Assembly: GCA_041658205.1 (NCBI GenBank)
Contig: JBBAAO010000001.1
Span: forward strand, 2,046,001 to 2,110,000
DNA length: 64,000 bases
Origin: Bacteroidota bacterium
GTDB lineage: Bacteria > Bacteroidota > Ignavibacteria > UBA10030 > UBA8401
Reading direction: 5' to 3'
The position numbers were made by a program, and so were the translations under genes. Under the pieces are notes generated by a model. The model was not told where the DNA came from and did no database searches. It saw only the letters and a program-made list of their open reading frames with translations. Within the stretch, counting starts at the first letter, position 1. Every line of letters begins with the position of its first letter. Of this stretch, positions 41,072 to 50,252 are shown one piece after another.

Positions 41072-42114
41072 AGCAAAGTCGAAAGTCTGAACATACCGCA
41101 ACTGAACCTGTCAATTCTGAAAAAGAATTTGAAAACACACTCCGCCCCTCTGCGTTCGACGATTTTTCGGGACAACAAAAGATTGTTGATAATCTGAAGA
41201 TCTTTATCGCCGCTGCAAAAAAACGGGGGGAATCGCTTGATCACGTTCTTCTGACCGGACCTCCGGGACTCGGCAAAACGACACTCTCGTTTATTATTGC
41301 GAACGAAATGGGAACGGACATTAAGATCACTTCCGGTCCTGTGCTTGATAAACCGGCTGACCTTGCCGGTATCCTTACGAATCTCAGCGAAGGTGATGTG
41401 CTCTTTATTGACGAAATCCATCGTGTGAATGCTGTCGTGGAGGAATATCTCTATTCAGCAATGGAAGATTTTCGATTGGATATCATGATCGATTCCGGGC
41501 CGAGCGCGCGCAGCATTCAATTGTCGCTTCCCAAATTTACTCTTGTTGGTGCCACAACACGCGCCGGGTTGCTTACCTCTCCCCTTCGTGCACGATTCGG
41601 TATCACCAATCGGTTGGATTATTACACACCAGAAGTGCTCTTCACAATCATTGTTCGATCCGCAACAATTCTTGGCATCGAAATCGACAAGGATGGCGCC
41701 ATGGAGATCGCTAAACGATCTCGCGGAACACCACGTATCTCAAATCGTTTATTAAAACGGTGTCGAGATTTTGCTGAAGCCGATGTAAAACTTTCGCATC
41801 ATAAAGGGATCATCACCAAAGATGTGGCACAATATGCATTAAAAGCCCTTGAAGTTGATGAACACGGTCTGGACGATATGGACAAGCGACTTCTTCGCAC
41901 GATTATCGAAAAATACAAGGGTGGGCCAGTCGGCATTTCCACGCTTGCTGTTGCCGTAGGAGAAGAACCAGGCACAATTGAAGAAGTCTATGAGCCATAT
42001 TTGATTTTGGAAGGATTCCTCCAACGCACTCCACGCGGCAGAGAAGCAACGGAATTAGCCTATAAGCATTTCGGTAAACAAAAAACTTCTCCAAAACAAG
42101 ATTCCCTCTTTTAA
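41068..42114 (+). CDS. ruvB: Holliday junction branch migration ATPase RuvB
   Basis: RuvB is the ring ATPase that drives branch migration with RuvA. From the ATG at 41068 the protein has 348 residues. Walker A is LLTGPPGLGKTTLSF near residue 60, Walker B is DVLFIDEIHRVN near 112, sensor 1 is GATTRAG near 160 and the arginine-finger region RARFG follows, with the C-terminal winged helix LLRTIIEKYKGGPVGISTLA near residue 270. I prefer 41068 to a more upstream ATG because ATGA overlaps the obg stop and family members start in this region. ruvA and ruvC are not in the window. Confidence 0.96.
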   Translation: MKQSRKSEHTATEPVNSEKEFENTLRPSAFDDFSGQQKIVDNLKIFIAAAKKRGESLDHVLLTGPPGLGKTTLSFIIANEMGTDIKITSGPVLDKPADLAGILTNLSEGDVLFIDEIHRVNAVVEEYLYSAMEDFRLDIMIDSGPSARSIQLSLPKFTLVGATTRAGLLTSPLRARFGITNRLDYYTPEVLFTIIVRSATILGIEIDKDGAMEIAKRSRGTPRISNRLLKRCRDFAEADVKLSHHKGIITKDVAQYALKALEVDEHGLDDMDKRLLRTIIEKYKGGPVGISTLAVAVGEEPGTIEEVYEPYLILEGFLQRTPRGREATELAYKHFGKQKTSPKQDSLF

Positions 42115-42716
42115 TGCGGAAACTCCCCCGTCGATTTTATATCCGTGACACCAGCACTGTTGCAAAAGAACTCCTCGGAAAAACCCTTGTCCGAAACCTC
42201 GGGAAGAAAACTCTTACTGCGACCATCGTTGAAACTGAGGCTTATCTGTTTGATGATCCTGCGTCTCATTCCTTTCGAGGTATAACGGAACGGACAAAAG
42301 TGATGTTTGGTGAAGGTGGATTTCTCTATGTCTATTTTACTTATGGAATGCATTACTGTGCTAATGTTGTGACCTATAAAAAAGGAATTGGCGAAGCGGT
42401 ATTGATTCGTGCTGTAGAACCAATCGAAGGGCTAGACATTATGATAAAAAATCGAAAGCTTAAAGTTGGCCGTCACCTTTTAGGTGATGATCAACTACAT
42501 AGATTGACTAATGGCCCTGCAAAATTAGCTCAAGCGTTTGGATTGACAACGAAACATTCAGGAATAGATCTCACCGGTGATGACATCTATATTTCGAACG
42601 AAAAAAATATCCCGCAATCAGACATTGTCATAACAAAAAGGATTGGGATCAGCGTGGCTAAGGAAGAGAATCTGCGGTTTTATATTAAGGGTAATGCCTG
42701 GGTCTCTAAAAAGTAA
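42114..42716 (+). CDS. 3-methyladenine DNA glycosylase (AAG/MPG family)
   Basis: This 200-residue monofunctional glycosylase removes alkylated purines from DNA. Family blocks are RRFYIRDTSTVAKELLGKTLV near residue 5, TIVETEAYLFDDPASHSFRG near 37 with the catalytic Glu (VETEAY), RTKVMFGEGGFLYVYFTYGMHYC near 62, and GPAKLAQAFGL near 136. It is the AAG/MPG type, not AlkA. Its start overlaps the ruvB stop (TAATG), so it is translationally coupled. Its stop overlaps the tail of a minus-strand gene by 11 bp. Confidence 0.94.
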   Translation: MRKLPRRFYIRDTSTVAKELLGKTLVRNLGKKTLTATIVETEAYLFDDPASHSFRGITERTKVMFGEGGFLYVYFTYGMHYCANVVTYKKGIGEAVLIRAVEPIEGLDIMIKNRKLKVGRHLLGDDQLHRLTNGPAKLAQAFGLTTKHSGIDLTGDDIYISNEKNIPQSDIVITKRIGISVAKEENLRFYIKGNAWVSKK

Positions 42717-43311
42717 ATGCCGATGTAATACCAAGCGATACTTCATGAAACTCTTTCGCTTTGAAGTATTTATTGTATCGATAGGTTGCGCCGAAGGTGT
42801 GTTGAGGGAAAAATCCAAAATATCCTAACCATGGAGATTTAACCCATGCACCTGCTCCGAGTGTATACCCGTCATTCGGAAAATCGGTAAGGAGTCCTGC
42901 ACTAAGATGAAATCCAGCCAGAAAAATCTTTCTGCGGTCTACAAAATCGAAATGAAAATCTTTTTTCAGTTCAGCTCGGAAGATATTCCGTATATGAGAT
43001 GATATAACATACGAATAGCTTATTCCCATTCTCCAATCCGAAAAAACACCTGTTTCACGTTTTTCTCCGAACCCTATTCCACTTTCAAAATTCAATGCGC
43101 CGTAATTGTTCCCATTATTCGTTACGATACTAACACTAGGAGGTAAAACACTGATGATGGTCCCGGCAATGGCCATGGGAATCATAATGCCTGTTATTGT
43201 CAACAACGCAATGTTCTCTTGCGTTGTTGACTCATTCACTCGTGTGGAATCCTGTGCTTGAACAGAGGTGTTCAGTGTGATCAAGATTATTAAAATGATG
43301 TATTTATTCAT
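42706..43311 (-). CDS. Small predicted outer-membrane barrel or beta-rich exported protein
   Basis: About 201 residues from the ATG at 43311, chosen because it starts a signal peptide (KYIILIILITLNTSVQAQ). A hydrophobic stretch near residue 35-55 (LLTITGIMIPMAIAGTIISV) follows, then an aromatic and Gly-rich beta section ending HEVSLGITSAFTF with terminal Phe, the usual mark of an outer-membrane barrel. No domain is recognised. Its start overlaps the stop of the CBM9-like gene by 8 bp, so the two form a pair. Its stop overlaps the glycosylase on the other strand by 11 bp. Confidence 0.72.
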   Translation of the reverse strand: MNKYIILIILITLNTSVQAQDSTRVNESTTQENIALLTITGIMIPMAIAGTIISVLPPSVSIVTNNGNNYGALNFESGIGFGEKRETGVFSDWRMGISYSYVISSHIRNIFRAELKKDFHFDFVDRRKIFLAGFHLSAGLLTDFPNDGYTLGAGAWVKSPWLGYFGFFPQHTFGATYRYNKYFKAKEFHEVSLGITSAFTF

Positions 43312-43957
43312 GCGAAAATTCAATCGTTCCAAAATGTTCCGGACGATGGAAGCATTTTTCTCCGTAGCCAGTGGCTGACCATGCCAGTAATTCATCACCG
43401 TGATGTTTTCCTGAAGCCCGATAAAAATTTATATTCCAGATATCTTCGTTTCGCTTATTCATCCCAAAACAATTCCAGGGAAGCTCCAAAATGGAAGTCC
43501 ATATCTTCAAATCATTATCAATAATAGACCGACAGCGCATTCCGGAATACCAATAATGGTTCGAGACTCCTACTTGTCTATTCACATCGCTATCCATCCA
43601 ACGCGAGTCCGGTGAGACTTGAAATTCTTTATATCGCTTTGTGTCTTTAGCATTTACACCAATAAATACTTCATAGACATCAGATAATTCCCACAGCCGA
43701 TCTGTTTTGGTATTGTTATTGTGATTTTCTTCCGCAGAAGCACAACGAAGTTCCTCGAACCTTCCGCGAAAATAGACTAACAATGAATTGTCATTCCACT
43801 CCATACCAACTCGCGTAGCAATAGATTGAGGAGGTTCTGAACCATCGGCAAGATTCAGTGGTTCGCTGACATCGATATGAGCAAATGAGGATTCATCGAT
43901 CTCATCAATCGAAATAAAATCGGAACGGTGGCAATGAATTATTTTTTCTGATGACAT
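43304..43957 (-). CDS. CBM9-like (carbohydrate-binding family 9-like) protein
   Basis: A 217-residue beta-sandwich protein with no signal peptide. The pattern of family-9-like carbohydrate-binding domains is visible: TRVGMEWNDNSLLVYFRGRF near residue 48, then the LWELSDVYEVFIGV motif near 88, YKEFQVSPDSRWMDSD near 109 and ILELPWNCFGM near 155, ending IWNINFYRASGKHHGDELLAWS. In secreted homologues this fold binds glycans; a cytosolic copy is odd and may act on something else. It is 25 bp downstream of uvrA and overlaps the barrel-like gene by 8 bp. Confidence 0.75.
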   Translation of the reverse strand: MSSEKIIHCHRSDFISIDEIDESSFAHIDVSEPLNLADGSEPPQSIATRVGMEWNDNSLLVYFRGRFEELRCASAEENHNNNTKTDRLWELSDVYEVFIGVNAKDTKRYKEFQVSPDSRWMDSDVNRQVGVSNHYWYSGMRCRSIIDNDLKIWTSILELPWNCFGMNKRNEDIWNINFYRASGKHHGDELLAWSATGYGEKCFHRPEHFGTIEFSHE

Positions 43958-43981
43958 ATTTAATTCTTTACTATAACGATG

Positions 43982-46879
43982 TTAATTCGGGAAAAGTTCT
44001 TTGCGCAAGTAGAGCCCGGTGTAAGAATCTTTCAAATCGGCCACATGTTCAGGAGTTCCCTCTGCAATAATCTTTCCACCACCAGAACCTCCTTCGGGCC
44101 CGAGATCTATAATCCAGTCCGCAGTTTTGATCACATCAAGATTATGTTCAATAACAACAACGGTATTTCCCTTATCCACAAGTTTGTTGAGCACTTCAAG
44201 GAGCATTTTCACATCATCAAAATGTAAACCGGTTGTTGGTTCATCCAAAATATACAACGTGTTTCCCGTTCCAACTTTTGATAACTCCGTAGAGAGCTTC
44301 ACACGCTGCGCTTCGCCTCCTGAAAGAGTTGTTGCTTGCTGTCCGAGATGAATATATCCCAAACCAACATCAAACAATGTTTGAATCTTTCTATTCATCA
44401 CCGGCATTTCACTGAAGAAACCTAAGGCCTCTTCCACAGTCATTTCAAGAACATCGGATATCGACTTCCCTTTATAGAGAACTTCCAGTGTTTCTCTGTT
44501 ATATCGTTTACCACGGCAAACATCGCATATCACGTACACATCGGGTAGAAAGTTCATTTCGATCTTTTTCACTCCGTCACCTTCGCATGCTTCGCAACGA
44601 CCACCCTTCACATTAAAACTGAATCTGCCCGATTTATAACCACGAATTTTCGATTCGGGTAATTGCGCAAAGAGATCGCGAATAAACGTAAACAATCCCG
44701 TGTAGGTTGCGGGATTAGAGCGCGGCGTTCTTCCAATTGGCGATTGATCGATATCGATCACTTTGTCGATCAGTTCAATTCCTTCAATTGATTTGTATGG
44801 ATAGACGGAGATTTTTGTTTTATAAAATTTTTGGGAAAGAATTGGATAAAGCGTTTCATTGATGAGAGTCGATTTCCCCGAGCCGCTGACTCCGGTAACA
44901 CAGGTAAAAATACCAAGCGGAATATGGAGGTCAACATTTTGAAGATTATTGCCGGTGGCACTTTTAATGGAAAGATATTTTCCATTTCCTTTCCTACGAG
45001 TTGCAGGAATTTCAATATTCTTTTTTCCTGTAAGGTATTCAATCGTTGAAGACCGATCACCAACTGTTTTTGACAATCCATTTTTAAATTCTTCGGGAGA
45101 CCCTGCTGCTACCAGCTCCCCTCCATGTTCGCCCGCTCTTGGTCCCAGATCGACTATGAAATCCGAATTTTCCATCATCTCTTTGTCATGCTCAACGACA
45201 AGCACCGTATTGCCAAGATCGCGAAGATTCTTTAACGAATTGATCAGCTTTGTATTATCACGCTGGTGCAAACCAATGCTCGGTTCGTCAAGGATATACA
45301 AAACTCCAACAAGCTGAGAACCAATCTGCGTGGCAAGTCGTATTCTCTGCGCTTCACCTCCCGATAATGTTCGAGCTGCACGATCCAACGTTAAATATCC
45401 AAGACCAACATCCACCATAAACCCCAGTCGTTGATTGATCTCTTTTAATATTGGGCGGGCAATCTCCATTTGTCTATTGGAAAATGTGAGTGTTGTGAAA
45501 AATTTTTGTGCTTCAATTAACGAATGTTTCACTACAGTAGAAATTTTATGCCGCTCTCCTCCATTAGCGTCTTCTAGTTGAATGGCAAGATTCTCTTTTC
45601 GTAATCTTCCCCCTTCACACACCGGACACAATTTTGTGCTCATGTAACTCTCCACCCACTCCCGAATTTTCAGCGATGCCGTATCGTTATAATATTCCTG
45701 CAACATTTTCATCACACCGTCATACCGATGTTTATATGTTGTCGTTCGTCCTCCGGCATAGGTGTATTCCACTTCAATCTTTTCACCATTGGTACCATAG
45801 AGAAGTTCGTCTAAGGCAGTCTTGGGGAAATCTCTTATAGGAGTATTGTAATCCAGCTTGTACCGCCGCAAAACTGCCCTTACTTGTGCATAAAACCATG
45901 TTGCACGAGGTTTGCCCAGCGGAGCTATCCCTTCCTGTAGAATGGAAAGATTTGGATTTGGAATAATAAGTGAAAGATCAAAATCTTTTTTCTCACCTAA
46001 ACCTTCGCACACTGAACAAGCACCACTTGTTGTGTTGAAAGAAAAAGAATTTGGGGCCGGTTCTTCGTAACTCGTCCCGCAGGCCGGGCACGAATATTTT
46101 TTACTAAAAAGAATATCCTGTTTTCCATCGTTAACAATCAATACCCCTTCGCCAAATTGTAACGCTACTTCTACCGAATCCGCAATGCGCGTGCGGCTTT
46201 CTTTTTTGATCTGAATCCGGTCAACAACCACTTCAATATTGTGGATTTTGTAACGATCGAGTTTGAGTCCCTTTGATATTTCCAGTACTTCATTATCGAC
46301 TCTCACACGAAGGAATCCATCTTTCAAAATCTTTTCGAATAATTCACGATAATGGCCTTTTCTCCCCTTAACAATCGGAGCGAGGATTTGAATCTTGGTC
46401 CCTTGCGGGATTTTCATAATGGCGTCGATGATCTGATCGACACTCTGTTTTTGCACACGCGAACCATCATTGACACAAAATTGAGTCCCTACGCGAGCAT
46501 ACAGCAAACGCAAAAAGTCGTACACTTCTGTTACCGTTCCAACTGTTGATCGGGGATTTGTGCTGACAGTTTTTTGTTCAATGGAAATTGCAGGAGATAG
46601 TCCTTCGATATAGTCAACGTCAGGACGTTCCATGAGTCCAAGAAATTGACGAGCGTATGCTGAAAGAGATTCCACATAACGTCGTTGGCCTTCCGCATAG
46701 ATGGTGTCAAACGCGAGCGATGATTTTCCGGAACCGGAAAGACCGGTGATAACAACGAGTTTGTCCCGCGGAATTTCTACATCGATATTTTTAAGATTAT
46801 GCTCCCGCGCCCCCTTGATAATCAGCATATTATGCTCAGTATTCGCGGGAGAAACAGCTGTTGATTTTACTTTTTTCAT
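43982..46879 (-). CDS. uvrA: UvrABC excinuclease subunit A
   Basis: UvrA recognises bulky DNA lesions in nucleotide excision repair and loads UvrB. The 965 residues hold two ABC modules. The first Walker A is VITGLSGSGKSSLAF near residue 45, and the second is CVTGVSGSGKSTLI near 650. ABC signatures LSGGEAQRIRLA and LSGGEAQRVKLS, and Walker B YILDEPSIGLH and YILDEPTTGLH, are intact. Two zinc fingers are seen, CPACG to CSVCEG near 275-300 and CEACEG to CDVCRG near 758-785. All standard features are present. uvrB and uvrC are not in the window. The ATG at 46879 gives MKKVKSTA; a later start near MLIIKGAREHNLKNI is also possible. Confidence 0.97.
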   Translation of the reverse strand: MKKVKSTAVSPANTEHNMLIIKGAREHNLKNIDVEIPRDKLVVITGLSGSGKSSLAFDTIYAEGQRRYVESLSAYARQFLGLMERPDVDYIEGLSPAISIEQKTVSTNPRSTVGTVTEVYDFLRLLYARVGTQFCVNDGSRVQKQSVDQIIDAIMKIPQGTKIQILAPIVKGRKGHYRELFEKILKDGFLRVRVDNEVLEISKGLKLDRYKIHNIEVVVDRIQIKKESRTRIADSVEVALQFGEGVLIVNDGKQDILFSKKYSCPACGTSYEEPAPNSFSFNTTSGACSVCEGLGEKKDFDLSLIIPNPNLSILQEGIAPLGKPRATWFYAQVRAVLRRYKLDYNTPIRDFPKTALDELLYGTNGEKIEVEYTYAGGRTTTYKHRYDGVMKMLQEYYNDTASLKIREWVESYMSTKLCPVCEGGRLRKENLAIQLEDANGGERHKISTVVKHSLIEAQKFFTTLTFSNRQMEIARPILKEINQRLGFMVDVGLGYLTLDRAARTLSGGEAQRIRLATQIGSQLVGVLYILDEPSIGLHQRDNTKLINSLKNLRDLGNTVLVVEHDKEMMENSDFIVDLGPRAGEHGGELVAAGSPEEFKNGLSKTVGDRSSTIEYLTGKKNIEIPATRRKGNGKYLSIKSATGNNLQNVDLHIPLGIFTCVTGVSGSGKSTLINETLYPILSQKFYKTKISVYPYKSIEGIELIDKVIDIDQSPIGRTPRSNPATYTGLFTFIRDLFAQLPESKIRGYKSGRFSFNVKGGRCEACEGDGVKKIEMNFLPDVYVICDVCRGKRYNRETLEVLYKGKSISDVLEMTVEEALGFFSEMPVMNRKIQTLFDVGLGYIHLGQQATTLSGGEAQRVKLSTELSKVGTGNTLYILDEPTTGLHFDDVKMLLEVLNKLVDKGNTVVVIEHNLDVIKTADWIIDLGPEGGSGGGKIIAEGTPEHVADLKDSYTGLYLRKELFPN

Positions 46880-47015
46880 AATAATGAAGATGCAGCCACC
46901 TCTAAGGTAAACTACATCTTAGTGTTCAATTTTTCGTGCAGAAATAATTCGGGAAAATTCAAATGGTAAGATACTGAAAGTTCTATGCAGAGGCAAAGAT
47001 TGGTGAAGGAAAACT

Positions 47016-47561
47016 TTACTTCACCGGTTGTAAACGGAACGTCAGTTGACTCAACGGAAAAATGTTCGCCATTCTGTTCTCGTACATATCCATATTCCTA
47101 TTTGCAAATCGTGCAAGGATCCTGTCAAAAAGGTGACGTTTCACCAATCCTTTATCGAATTCAATAGAGAGCATGGCAAATTGAATAGGGGAATATTGAA
47201 AATTACCATGGTCCGTTCCTGAGACAAAATAATCAAACGAGTGGACTCCAAAAAAATGTTTATGAGTCGGATCGGTATTAGCATTTCGATGAGGATAAAA
47301 CGGAACCGTAATTTCTATGAATCCGTCGGATTTCGTGATGCGATGAAATTCAATCATCACTTTCAGGACATCATCCAGATGTTCCAGAATGTTATCTGCG
47401 TAGATTTCATCAAAGTGATTGTCGGTAAACGGATAGGGAAATTGGTTAAGATCGTGCAACAAATCTGCGTCCGAACGAGGATTGATGTCGATACCGATAG
47501 CATTGCTTCGTTTTCGTTTCCCGCAGCCAACATCAAGAATTTTTTTCAACGGATTATCCAA
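47016..47561 (-). CDS. Class I SAM-dependent methyltransferase
   Basis: A 181-residue Rossmann-fold methyltransferase. The SAM-binding start is ILDVGCGKRKRSNAIGIDINPRSDADLLHD at residues about 8-37, and FDEIYADNILEHLDD near 50 is motif II/III. The C-terminal half (HKHFFGVHSFDYFV, then LVKRHLFDRILARFANRNMD) is not assignable, so the substrate is unknown. Its start overlaps the DUF58 gene by 8 bp; it ends a run of rsmB, TPR lipoprotein and DUF58 genes. Confidence 0.85.
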   Translation of the reverse strand: MDNPLKKILDVGCGKRKRSNAIGIDINPRSDADLLHDLNQFPYPFTDNHFDEIYADNILEHLDDVLKVMIEFHRITKSDGFIEITVPFYPHRNANTDPTHKHFFGVHSFDYFVSGTDHGNFQYSPIQFAMLSIEFDKGLVKRHLFDRILARFANRNMDMYENRMANIFPLSQLTFRLQPVK

Positions 47562-48468
47562 TGCGCTGCCTTTTGTTGAGATAGTTCAATAGTGCCACAT
47601 CAAACGGAGTTTCCGTGTCGAGAAGAAGATAATCGATGGAATTTTCCCGGCATTCGCGTTTGTACCGTTCAATAAATTCCTTCATTGCTTCCTGATACGC
47701 TTTCTGAATATGATACGGCTGCGTTGTCAGTCTCTCCCCCGTTTCCACATCCTTAAACACTGCATCTTGACCAAAGGCAAAACTCCGTTCCAGCGGATCC
47801 AAAACATGCATCACCAACACTTCATGATTATTATGCCGAAAATGTTTCAGCGCTGCAATCACTTTTGTTGGATCATCAAACAAATCGCTGAGAATGATCA
47901 CGAGTCCTCGGCGTGAAATTCGTTCTGCCACCAGATGGAGTGCGGCAGCGGAATTGGTTTCGGCACCCGTCTGAATCTTCTCCAGTTCGATTAACACTCT
48001 GCGTAAATGTTGTTTTGTCGCGTGCGGAGGAATTGTGGTATGAACGGCAGCATCAAACAACGTAAGACCAACAGCGTCTCGTTGTTGAATCATTAAATAC
48101 GATAATGATGCAGCAATATACGAAGCATATTCTATCTTCGAGATCCGTTGTTCTTTTGATTTTGGTAATTCCGACGCAAACTTCATGGACGCACTGGTGT
48201 CAATCACAAGATACGATTTAAGGTTCGTTTCCTCTTCGAACTGTTTCACATAGAATCTATCGGTCTTGCCGTAGACGCGCCAATCGATCCTGCGTATCTC
48301 GTCACCGGGCATATATTGACGGTGTTCCGCAAATTCAACGCTGAATCCATGATACGGACTTTGGTGTAGTCCCGTAATGAAACCTTCCACAACAAGTCGA
48401 GCCCGTAATTCCATGGTTGAGAGTTTCGAAACAACATCTGGTTGTAGATATTTAAGCTGGGTTTTCAA
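47554..48468 (-). CDS. DUF58-domain protein, vWA-like
   Basis: A 304-residue cytosolic protein. The DUF58 core is FAEHRQYMPGDEIRRIDWRVYGKTDRFYVKQFEEE near residue 45-80, followed by a von Willebrand A-like domain with the metal-site DTSASM (VIDTSASMKFAS) near 92 and IILSDLFDD near 190. DUF58 proteins usually accompany a MoxR ATPase and are linked to metal-dependent complex maturation; no moxR gene is in the window. The FAFGQDAVFKDVETGERLTT segment is a further family mark. It is directly after the TPR lipoprotein and overlaps the methyltransferase gene by 8 bp. Confidence 0.88.
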   Translation of the reverse strand: MKTQLKYLQPDVVSKLSTMELRARLVVEGFITGLHQSPYHGFSVEFAEHRQYMPGDEIRRIDWRVYGKTDRFYVKQFEEETNLKSYLVIDTSASMKFASELPKSKEQRISKIEYASYIAASLSYLMIQQRDAVGLTLFDAAVHTTIPPHATKQHLRRVLIELEKIQTGAETNSAAALHLVAERISRRGLVIILSDLFDDPTKVIAALKHFRHNNHEVLVMHVLDPLERSFAFGQDAVFKDVETGERLTTQPYHIQKAYQEAMKEFIERYKRECRENSIDYLLLDTETPFDVALLNYLNKRQRIG

Positions 48469-48966
48469 TTATTTTCGAGTTACCGATCGTTGTTGTTTTG
48501 TTGTCTGCTCCAGTACTTCCTGTGGCGATTTCCCCAGAGATTCTAATTCCAATTTCACCGATGGAACCAAATCGTGATTGGGATACTGAGTCAAAAATTG
48601 TTCATAATAAATTTTTGCACTGTCATTCATATTTAAGTTGTTCCCATAAATATAGCCTATGAGAAACAGAGACAGTGCGGCTGGCTGCATCGTGGGAAAG
48701 CGATCCACAAATATTTTATAGTTATTTAACGCTTCGCGCGGCTGGTTCTTAAAGCGATAACTTTCGGCAATAGCAAACTGCGCCCATCCACCAAATTTAC
48801 CATCTGGATATTCCTGCAAAATCCGTTGCGATACTTGCAGTGTTGAATCCCAATTCTTGTTTGCTTTCGCTTGTTCCACCATTTTCCACAGCTCCTCATC
48901 CGAAAGGGAAGAACAACCCGCATAGAAGGATATGATAATGAATAAGGTAAATTTCATATACATCAA
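48469..48966 (-). CDS. TPR-containing lipoprotein
   Basis: A 165-residue protein whose signal (KFTLFIIISFYAGCSS) has a YAGC lipobox. Tetratricopeptide-like repeats follow: SLSDEELWKMVEQAKANKNW, ILQEYPDGKFGGWAQFAIAESY, FKNQPREALNNYKIFVDRFP and YYEQFLTQYPNHDLVPSVKL. This resembles BamD/YbgF-like lipoproteins that assist envelope assembly, though no partner is nearby. The C-terminal tail is Gln/Thr/Arg rich. It overlaps the rsmB gene by 4 bp and the DUF58 gene follows without a gap. Confidence 0.78.
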   Translation of the reverse strand: MMYMKFTLFIIISFYAGCSSLSDEELWKMVEQAKANKNWDSTLQVSQRILQEYPDGKFGGWAQFAIAESYRFKNQPREALNNYKIFVDRFPTMQPAALSLFLIGYIYGNNLNMNDSAKIYYEQFLTQYPNHDLVPSVKLELESLGKSPQEVLEQTTKQQRSVTRK

Positions 48967-50243
48967 TTTTTATATCTCATCACCGCTGCAAAAAATCCAT
49001 CCGTATTGTGCTGATGAGGCAGTAATTGAAAATATTTTTTGTTTGCCACATGTGCAAGTTGATACCGGGATAAAATAGATGAAGGTTCGACAAGCTCAAA
49101 TTGCGGATGCAGAGATAAGAATTTTTCCACCACTCCCTGATTTTCACTTTGGATCAATGAGCACGTTGCATAGATTAATCGTCCCCCTGGTTTTACATAC
49201 TGTGAATTCAATGTAAGAATGGAATATTGTTTCTGCTGTAATTCATCCACCATCAGTTGGGAAACGCTCCATTTCATTCCAGGATTACGACGAATCGTCC
49301 CGGTACCGGTACATGGCGCATCAACCAATACATAATCTGCCGATTCCACAAATTCTTTAATTGTTTCGTCTGCTTGAATGACCCTTGTCCGAATTGAGTC
49401 GACACCGCTCCTTCTGATCCGTTTATGAAGTTCTTCCAATCGAAAAGAATGTACATCCAAAGCAAAAATCTCTCCCCGATTGTTCATGATAGAAGCCATG
49501 GCAAGAGCTTTTCCACCCGCACCGGCGCAAGCATCAATCACTTTTGATTTCGGTTTTGGATCAACAAGTAACGCAAGTAATTGACTCCCTTCATCCTGTA
49601 CTTCAAACAATCCATCCTTAAACGCCTGAAGTTGAAAAACATTTGTCCGTTTTTTCAAATGCAGACCGTATGGAGAAAGTACAGCAATATCGGTTTCAAT
49701 ACCTTCCTGCAACAATTTTTGACGACACTCATCTCTTGATATTTTAATCGTATTGACGCGAAGCGTGATAGGAGCTTGTTGATTGAGGGTAGCACATAAT
49801 GGAGGAATTTCATTTTTTCCAATATTGGTCTCCCATTCTGCAATCATCCATTCTTGAAATGAGAATTTTGTAGCGAATGTTTCGATCTCAGAATGTAACA
49901 CTGGTTCAATATTAATGCGCTGATCGATTTGTCTCAACACGTCTAAAGGAATATCCATTTCACCGGAAACATTTTCCACAGACATTTTATGATCGAGCAG
50001 TAAATATGAAACACAAACGTACAGTGGAGTATTCTTTTGTTCAAGAAGAGAGAGACTCCACTCGATTCTTTTTTTGTGGCGGAGCATGCCATAGAGTGAC
50101 TCGGAAATAAACCGGCGGTCTTTGGAACCCAGATATTTTCTTTCACGAAAGAATTGGTCCATCAACCGATCTGCTGGTTTTGGCGAATGTAAAATATCGG
50201 AATATAACTCGGTTACATGACCGATGAGTGAAGAAAGTTTCAT
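48963..50243 (-). CDS. rsmB: 16S rRNA (cytosine-C5)-methyltransferase, RsmB-like
   Basis: This enzyme makes m5C at 16S rRNA position 967 or an equivalent site. The 426 residues hold an N-terminal NusB-like domain (about 1-130, with PADRLMDQFFRERKYLGSKD) and the RsmB/NSUN catalytic domain. The SAM site is VIDACAGAGGKALAMASIM near 235, DVHSFRLEELHKRIRRSG is motif II, and the catalytic Cys regions are DAPCTGTGTIRRNPGMKWS near 310 and YATCSLIQSENQGVV near 360. RsmB is favoured over other NSUN-type enzymes because of the NusB-like N-terminal domain. Confidence 0.93.
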   Translation of the reverse strand: MKLSSLIGHVTELYSDILHSPKPADRLMDQFFRERKYLGSKDRRFISESLYGMLRHKKRIEWSLSLLEQKNTPLYVCVSYLLLDHKMSVENVSGEMDIPLDVLRQIDQRINIEPVLHSEIETFATKFSFQEWMIAEWETNIGKNEIPPLCATLNQQAPITLRVNTIKISRDECRQKLLQEGIETDIAVLSPYGLHLKKRTNVFQLQAFKDGLFEVQDEGSQLLALLVDPKPKSKVIDACAGAGGKALAMASIMNNRGEIFALDVHSFRLEELHKRIRRSGVDSIRTRVIQADETIKEFVESADYVLVDAPCTGTGTIRRNPGMKWSVSQLMVDELQQKQYSILTLNSQYVKPGGRLIYATCSLIQSENQGVVEKFLSLHPQFELVEPSSILSRYQLAHVANKKYFQLLPHQHNTDGFFAAVMRYKN

Positions 50244-50252
50244 AATGACGAA

